NCBI RefSeq assembly: GCF_036711975.1
Contig: NC_091966.1
Coordinates: forward strand, 9,741,501-9,805,500
DNA length: 64,000 bases
Direction: 5' to 3'
Source of the DNA: Onthophagus taurus
Taxonomy: Eukaryota; Arthropoda; Insecta; Coleoptera; Scarabaeidae
Shown here: piece by piece, positions 58,330 through 64,000 of the stretch
How the letters are laid out: the number at the start of each line of letters is the position of its first letter
Numbering within the stretch: position 1 is the first letter of the stretch
Translations under genes and position numbers: made by a program
Notes under the pieces: model-generated
What the model saw: the letters and a program-made list of their open reading frames with translations, nothing else
What the model was told of the DNA's origin: nothing
Databases searched by the model: none

Positions 58330-59090
58330 TTAAACTCTCACAATTCGTCGGAATAAATCACTGATCACTGGTCCAATAAGCATTCCAACAATCATCATAA
58401 CAGAGGTCATAGCGGCTTGAACAATTCCGCCGATTAAAGCAATGACGACTGATACAATAACTTTGGGAAGTAGTTTCTGCCGATCAATCAAATTGAAAAC
58501 GTAGACGAATAAATCGAAGACAATTCTCAACAATTTCGAGGTCCAATGATTGGCATCAACAGACATTGGTACACCGAAGAGACTTAAAATTGATCGTGCT
58601 CGGGTTGCAGGTACTTGTCGTGCTCTCGCTTGGCTTCGAGCCGCCTGCGGATTAACTCTGGCACCTTCAAAAGAAAGCGGCTTTTTATAATTGGGTTGGG
58701 TTCTACATTGTTAAAAATTTCGTTTTTTTGGGTTGAAGAGGAAAACTTAACTGGGCGGCGTTTTCACCGCTCAAATAAAATATGTTCTGATCATAATGAG
58801 AAATTGAACCCAACCCAATGTTTTGGATGCTCGGTCTAAGTAATTTTCCTGCGGATATCGTCGCCCAGAAAGTTCACCAGGTTAATTTAAAACGCACTTT
58901 TGAAAATTTTTAATCTCACTATACACTTGTAAAAACTCGTTTTTAACCCGAATAAGAAGCAAGTTATACGTTTTTGCGGTAGAAACCAACCAGTTTCTTT
59001 TTCAAAAACCAATTTTTAAAACATTTTGTACTAACCTGATGCCAAAAGGGCGAATCCAAGAATCACTAAAAGGTATGCCGTATTGCCCAT
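58330..59090 (-). CDS. Small secreted hydrophobic protein; signal-peptide exon plus cassette B
   Basis: Exon 1 (59036-59090) encodes MGNTAYLLVILGFALLAS, a clear signal peptide, and ends phase 1 at CATCAG|GTTAGT. Exon 2 (58330-58664) continues GARVNPQAARSQARARQVPA, then SILSLFGVPMSVDANHWTSK and two hydrophobic segments (KVIVSVVIALIGGIVQAAMT, SVMMIVGMLIGPVISDLF), ending RRIVRV. The joined product is 129 residues. After signal removal it is basic then strongly hydrophobic, similar in style but not in sequence to cassette A. AATAAA (TTTATT near 58262) follows the stop. No family recognised. Confidence 0.7.
58690..58819. repeat. 14-bp perfect inverted repeat just upstream of the cassette B splice acceptor
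   Basis: ATTGGGTTGGGTTC (58690-58703) and GAACCCAACCCAAT (58806-58819) are exact reverse complements, 102 bp apart. In the minus-strand pre-mRNA the stem would close about 24 nt before the acceptor AG (58665-58666). It is GC-rich for this region. Confidence 0.7.
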
Positions 59091-59124
59091 TCCTTTTCTA
59101 TTTTTTTTTGTTTAAATGTTTCCT

Positions 59125-59571
59125 TTATTTTTTTGAGTCGCCCAGTACCAAGCGATCGGTATCACCAAAACGTGCACAATGCCGCCCTTCGGCTATATAT
59201 AATCCGCCCACGAGGGTACCACACGATACCTCATAATCAATTGTCATTATCCTGTCACAATTGGACAGTAGGCGGATGGAAAACTCGAAATAATTTTTAA
59301 TTTTCCAACGAACAATAGCGTCTTTTATCACCCAAATGCCATTAAGAAGAAATCGATTCAGAGATACGTAATTTATAAACCAGTGTCTTCTTTCAACCGA
59401 ATATAGTTCATCATTCTCCTTCATTAAATCTAACCCAAAAATTGAATCATTTGAAATGTCATCTGTCGCAGTGCCTTCTGAAGACAGTTTATCTTTTCTA
59501 GTAGAAAATGTCTTAATAAATATAGACAACCAATCAAGCAAAACTAAAATGAGTATAATACAGTATCCCAA
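59125..59571 (-). other. Unassigned 148-codon ORF overlapping the promoter region
   Basis: Opens MGYCIILILVLLDWLSIFIK (a possible signal or TM segment) and contains RRHWFINYVSLNRFLL. A donor-like GAG|GTATCG occurs near 59231. It overlaps the TATA box of the downstream gene on the same strand. I recognise no family. It could be a receptor-type exon or simply chance. Confidence 0.25.
59193..59201 (-). promoter_or_regulatory. TATA box for the signal-peptide exon
   Basis: TATATATAG on the minus strand, about 105 bp upstream of the ATG at 59090. Transcription about 30 bp downstream would leave a 5' UTR of about 80 nt. It is the only TATA-like element with such spacing that I found for the 45.8-59.1 kb locus. 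Confidence 0.4.
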
Positions 59572-59599
59572 TCTTGTTTCAAAATTTCTTAACTACATA

Positions 59600-62535
59600 A
59601 TCCACTTAAATTATTACGTGAAAAAATTATGCCTACATCAGTAATTTTTATTCTGCAAAATTCATTTTCTAATATATTACAGTTTAAGAAATTTAGGAAA
59701 ATAGTTTTTAATCTTCAGAAATTTCAAACGTTTGGAAAACTAAAGAAAATGAAACAAAAAATGCTAAAAAATCTCAAATATAATAAGAAAAGGTTGTAAT
59801 ATTAGCCTTGTTGCTTTCTTCTGTATTTATGGTTACTTTTGGCATTTTGATTGTAAATAAACCGTGTTGGCGAACATTAACTGGATTAAAACAAACAAGC
59901 AGTACATATTAAAAAATGCAAAGTAGAAGCTATCAGTTATTTCGTGTCTGTTTATCAGCCCAGACCTCACATCTGTAAAGTAATATAGAGTCAGAGATGT
60001 CCTTTCAATTCGCATTTTCGTAATGTTACGAGCGGTTTTATTATGTTCTTGGAAAGAAAATTTACTAGTCAATGTAACTACCAAATAATATACAGATCCA
60101 TTACCGATATTATCCCTATTACCAATTGAAAATTTCATTTTCAAAAATATCTATTGCAAAGGAGACCCCGATTCGTTATCTGGGTGAGTATCCTTCTCAT
60201 AACTCAATTTTCAGGCATTTATAAGGATAGCACTCAATGATAAAACGCCTCTCCAGAGCCTAGGACAGATCCTTTTGTGACTCCTCAATTCTTGGATCTT
60301 TGAAATAAGATTATTCTGATGAGTGTTCTAGCCATAAAACATTTTCTAAAAATTTGCAAAAGATATCTGAAGCAACCACATTTTGTTTCAGCATTCACCT
60401 TCCTTTTTGGAAACCGTATACTCTGTCGAATGATGTACTGGAATTGAACTGAATGATGCATAATTCAATGTACTGGAAGCGTCTGGAATAATTTCTCTGC
60501 TGCACTCAGAAAGCAAAATAGGTTTGAATGATAAAAAGAAAAGCTTTCCACTAAATTATTCAGCTCTCTTATATCTACAGAGACAGTCCATGCTGGCAGC
60601 GTTTGCTACATTAGATTGATAGGATGGCTGTGGTTGCTTCACGGTAGTTTGAAAAAGCGTCAGGATTAAACAGTGCGGTTTAACATAATGCCCCTAAGGC
60701 CCCAAGGGGCTCGGTTGATATAATCCCGTTTCTTCTTCTTAAGTCTTATACATAGCGACATTAAGTAGCCTCTTAGCATTTCATGTAATATTTAAATTCT
60801 GCCGATTTAAGGTCGCTGCTGTTTGTTGGTGTTTACATTTGACCATGGAAGAATCCCTTTTGCATAAGGATACCCTGTTGGATCTGCTTACGTTATTATA
60901 AGATTTTAAAGATTTCTTTTTCTTGGCATTGAAGATGCTCTAAGATTCAAAGTGATCGTTGCCTTCTCTTCTGCCTGTCTAACCATCCTTGGTTAGGATT
61001 AGGTCTAGAATGGTTTCCTAATATCCCATCTTATAGAATGTTGAGTTTCTATAGGTGTTGGAGGTTGTAAATTCGTCTCTAGTTCGCCCTATTGAACTGT
61101 TTTATGTTGAAGTTATCAGCAGTAATAATTCTTTAATTTTATTCGGAGCTCCGAAATTACCTTATTCCGAATGTAGTAGCAGCATACATACGTCTGATGT
61201 ATGCAATATCGTTGGCCCCACAGATAACCGTCCTTCAATCCGTACTTTAGTGGGACGTTCAAAGGCAGTCAGAATATTTCCCTCATTTATCGGTCCATAT
61301 TCCAAATCTCTATCAGAAAAATAGAAAATGTAGATTATTCCAGGCCGTATTTTTGGCTAATGGTCACTACAGACTCTATTTTGAACCGCTTTAGGAGACG
61401 TCTTAAAAAGGTACTACTTGCAAAGGGGGACGAAGAATTCTGATCCAACTTCCATTTTAACTGATATATTTCAAAGTCAGATATTTGTTTGCTAGAAGCT
61501 GTTTCCTCTTGTCTCCTGCTTCATTCCTTTCCTGTATTTTTTTTTGAAAATCTTTTCTCTGTTCACTTGATCTATCATGTGTTGCTGAAATAGAAGATTT
61601 CCAGCAAGGATTGCAGGTAGAAATTGCAATGAGTGTTCTCCGGCGATATTAATACCTACAAGCTAAGTGTTATTTTCTCACTATAAAACTAAAACTAACA
61701 TTATGTTTAATAGTCCTTTTCCACATACTTGGAGTTATATAATTAATTTCAACTAGATCAAGAACAAAGTTAAGTCACGTTTAAACTTGTTTTTGAAGTA
61801 GGTTGCAACATAGAATTCTAAATGTTTCTAATTTTATTTTTATTTCCAATAGCACCAGGCATGAAATCCTAAGAACTTATATATAGAATTCCGGAATCCT
61901 TGATAACAGTATTCTATCGTACAGATGTTTTCATTCTTTTCTATATTTTAGCTCAAAATTTCAAACCTTGGCAATAATATTAACTCTGCCTGTGATGGGA
62001 GCTGGGCAGATCGAGTAATCTAGCAAACACAGTTGCCGGTTCCAAGTCCGAATAAAGAAGGAGAGTTGTCAGGTGAGGTTGGCAACCTGCTCGACGTGAA
62101 AAGTTATTGTTTGCTCACAGATTGAACACTGGAGAACGAGAACTAATACGGAAAAAACATGAAAAGCATGAAATAAAAATGGAGAAATAATATTATTTCT
62201 CCACGAACAGCATGCTGGAACATAATGTCCTGGCGCACCAACAACAGTGAAATACTTCTAGAAATATCAAGTAAAAGATTTAAATGAAGTAACATAGCTC
62301 TTGGAATAGAAAAACTGGATTAAGGTTAAAAGATTAGTCAAACAGAGTTCATAAACAAATTGGATTAAATACGCATAAGATTCATGCTGAAATTTAAAAG
62401 GTATATTTAATAAGTTGACGTGTATAATGTGCGACACTTGAAACCCCATTTAGAGTTTACTTAAGCAATTTTAGACATGTCGATATGTTGGATAAATTCT
62501 TAAAACACCTTATTAATTTTAACATTTTTTATTTT
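59600..62535. other. Non-coding stretch with weak relics
   Basis: No gene supported. A minus-strand ORF at 59833-60144 is hydrophobic at its C-terminal half (FYFAFFNMYCLFVLIQLMFA) but has no recognisable family. Near 61190-61330 the minus strand has a short open stretch with EGNILTAFERPTKVRIEGRL. The hairpin CCCCTAAGGCCCCAAGGGGC-like sequence lies at about 60690. Confidence 0.3.
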
Positions 62536-62539
62536 TTAT

Positions 62540-63293
62540 TTATATGTTATCATAGTCAATATTATTTCCAGCCATTAACTGAAAACCAAAAGCACGATGT
62601 CTTTCAGCCGGTAGTATAGTCTTTTTAACAACCGAATGTTCCATCATTAACCCAAACCATTTTCGTAAACGTTCAAATCGTTCAAAACGTAAAGCCTCAT
62701 ATAGTTCTATGGCATTTGGAATAATCGGAATTCTCTCAACCCAAGGCCATATCATGTAATCAACCATTCCAGGTTCAGATCCATTAAAAAAGTCACTTCC
62801 TCTCTTCAATAACTCATTTTCGTAAAATTCCAAAACCGGAACTGCTTTTTGGATTAGCTCTCCCGTTGATAATCCCTGCCTATTAAATAAGATGCTATAA
62901 AAAACTTTTATATGCAAATCCCCAAAGTTTCTTATAATCGCTTGGTCTTTCAGTTTTAAGGTTTCATCTTTTGGATATAAAGGGGGATTTGGATAAGTTT
63001 CTTCTAAATAGTCGCAAATATTTAAACTTTCCGGTATTATTTTTGACCCTGTATCTAAAACTGGAACCTTTTCTAAAAAAATCAAAATTATTAAAAAAAC
63101 TAATATTAATATTTTTAATCACCTTCTGGATGTAAGCTCCAAATCCAATCAGGTTTGTTTTGTAAATGAACATTAACTATATCATGATCCAAGTTTTTGG
63201 CCAAAAGTACCAATCGAGCTCTTTGCACAAAAGGACAAAATTTCATAGAGTATAATCGGAGTTTATTTGGATCCTTTGGTGGCAACAAGCTAC
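62540..63293 (-). CDS. GstO: Omega-class glutathione S-transferase, lacking first exon in view
   Basis: Exons 63123-63293 and 62540-63072, giving 232 residues. The thioredoxin-fold half has DPNKLRLYSMKFCPFVQRAR with the omega-specific catalytic Cys (CPF) in place of the Tyr/Ser of other classes. It continues NKPDWIWSLHPEEKVPVLDT with the cis-Pro VPVL and PESLNICDYLEETYP, where glutathione binds (ES). The helical half has FNGSEPGMVDYMIWPWVERI. Omega enzymes are cytosolic and act as thiol transferases/dehydroascorbate reductases, and in insects include pyrimidodiazepine synthase (family knowledge). Exon 63123-63293 begins in phase 1 (G|GT AGC) after TTATTAACAG with no usable ATG, so about 10 N-terminal residues lie on an exon beyond 63294. 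Confidence 0.92.
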
Positions 63294-63375
63294 CTGTTAA
63301 TAAAAACAAAAACAATATTACAAAAACGTCATGTAGACAGTGATTTAAATTTTAAAGATTAATAAGAATTAAATA

Positions 63376-64000
63376 ATGTCCCATTTAAAAAAGCAAAAAA
63401 ATAAAAAGGGATTTTTGCCGGAAATCGTTTCAAAAAACAAATCTCAACTACGTCATAAACAAATAAAGGAATGGGGAAAAAAACATTTAGGTCAACTTCC
63501 GGAGATTCCCGAATCAGCATGGAGCAAAGAATTAGAAGGGAGAATCGAAAATATCCACATAGATGATAGTTTGAGTTTGGAAGATTCTTTAAGAAAAAGT
63601 TTAACTTTGATTAACACTTTCCAAAGGCATGAACCCGGCGAAGAAAAAAGTACAAAATTTTTAATGTTGGAAATGAATGAGTTTTTTCTGCAAATGGCGG
63701 AAGAATTAAAATATCTAAAAAGTAATCTTATTTTTGATGAAACTAAAGAAAACCAAAAAGAATCGTTTAAGGACAATATTTACAAAGGATCTGATAAAAG
63801 AATCGCAAAAATATTTAAAGATATTAAATTAATTGAAAATAAAATACAAGAAAATGTTTCTGAAATGAAAATTGTAGAAGAAGAACGTAAAGAATTGCAC
63901 CAAGAAATAAGATCTTCAATTGACCTATCGTTAGAATTGAACAAAAAAACATTATTAGACAAGAATTTTCCTTATTATTTATTAAATGAAAATAAATCAG
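63376..64000 (+). CDS. Coiled-coil protein of unknown function, N-terminal part
   Basis: ATG at 63376 opens a frame that stays open to the window edge (208 codons). It starts with a Lys-rich segment (MSHLKKQKNKKGFLPEIVSK), then a conserved-looking block (WSKELEGRIENIHIDDSLSL, FLMLEMNEFFLQMAEELKYL). A long Glu/Lys/Ile heptad-like region follows (IFKDIKLIENKIQENVSEMK) that should form a coiled coil. The edge reads TAAATCAG, so whether an intron starts here cannot be seen. I do not recognise the family. It is divergent from the GST gene with 82 bp between them. Confidence 0.6.
   Translation, partial: MSHLKKQKNKKGFLPEIVSKNKSQLRHKQIKEWGKKHLGQLPEIPESAWSKELEGRIENIHIDDSLSLEDSLRKSLTLINTFQRHEPGEEKSTKFLMLEMNEFFLQMAEELKYLKSNLIFDETKENQKESFKDNIYKGSDKRIAKIFKDIKLIENKIQENVSEMKIVEEERKELHQEIRSSIDLSLELNKKTLLDKNFPYYLLNENKS

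Noticed and set aside
59833-60144. Hydrophobic 103-codon ORF as a chemoreceptor exon
   Set aside because: No TYhhhhhQF or other receptor motif, no splice sites of matching phase; not enough to call a gene.
1-64000. tRNA, rRNA, CRISPR array or bacterial-type operon
   Set aside because: No cloverleaf B-box context, no rRNA-like conserved blocks and no regular short-repeat array; the gene structure is clearly eukaryotic.

Overview
The window looks like a gene-dense, AT-rich (roughly two-thirds A+T) insect nuclear genome. The genes have many short introns with GT..AG borders, and small genes sit among decayed transposons of many classes. The protein set (serotonin transporter, Zdhhc8-type palmitoyltransferase, WDR75, omega GST) and gene structure fit a holometabolous insect. 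A beetle is my best guess, but this is inference and not proven by the sequence. I see no tRNA, rRNA or CRISPR.

Layout. 1-11 kb: two coding exons of a serotonin transporter (SLC6, minus strand) whose remainder lies off the left edge, plus a GC-rich upstream exon near 10.6-10.9 kb that may be its 5' UTR. The space between is filled with a MULE-like transposase remnant, a gypsy RNase H fragment and a family of large fold-back repeats. 11-17 kb: an internally deleted hAT copy, two MITE-like palindromes, and mariner and LINE remnants. 17.4-26 kb: a 1,272-residue chromodomain-less CDYL-like protein (long disordered acidic/basic N-terminus, C-terminal enoyl-CoA hydratase fold) on the minus strand. 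27.3-35 kb: complete nine-exon Zdhhc8 (+), with a LINE in intron 3, a C-terminal PDZ ligand and a long 3' UTR. 35.1-38.3 kb: a two-exon gene for a 73-residue secreted peptide with one Cys pair (minus), with a TATA/Inr core promoter. It is divergent from a complete nine-exon WDR75 gene (38.7-43.6 kb, +) that carries a Tigger/pogo remnant in intron 2. 44-45.6 kb: a jockey-like LINE remnant.

45.8-59.1 kb (minus strand) is the most unusual part. One signal-peptide exon (59036-59090) is followed by a series of unrelated secreted-type coding cassettes. All have compatible (phase 1) 3' splice sites, most have their own stop and nearby AATAAA, and there is almost no room between them for independent first exons. 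I propose, as inference, a single promoter feeding alternative terminal exons. 62.5-63.3 kb holds an omega-class glutathione S-transferase (minus). Only 82 bp away a divergent coiled-coil ORF begins (63376, +) and runs off the right edge.
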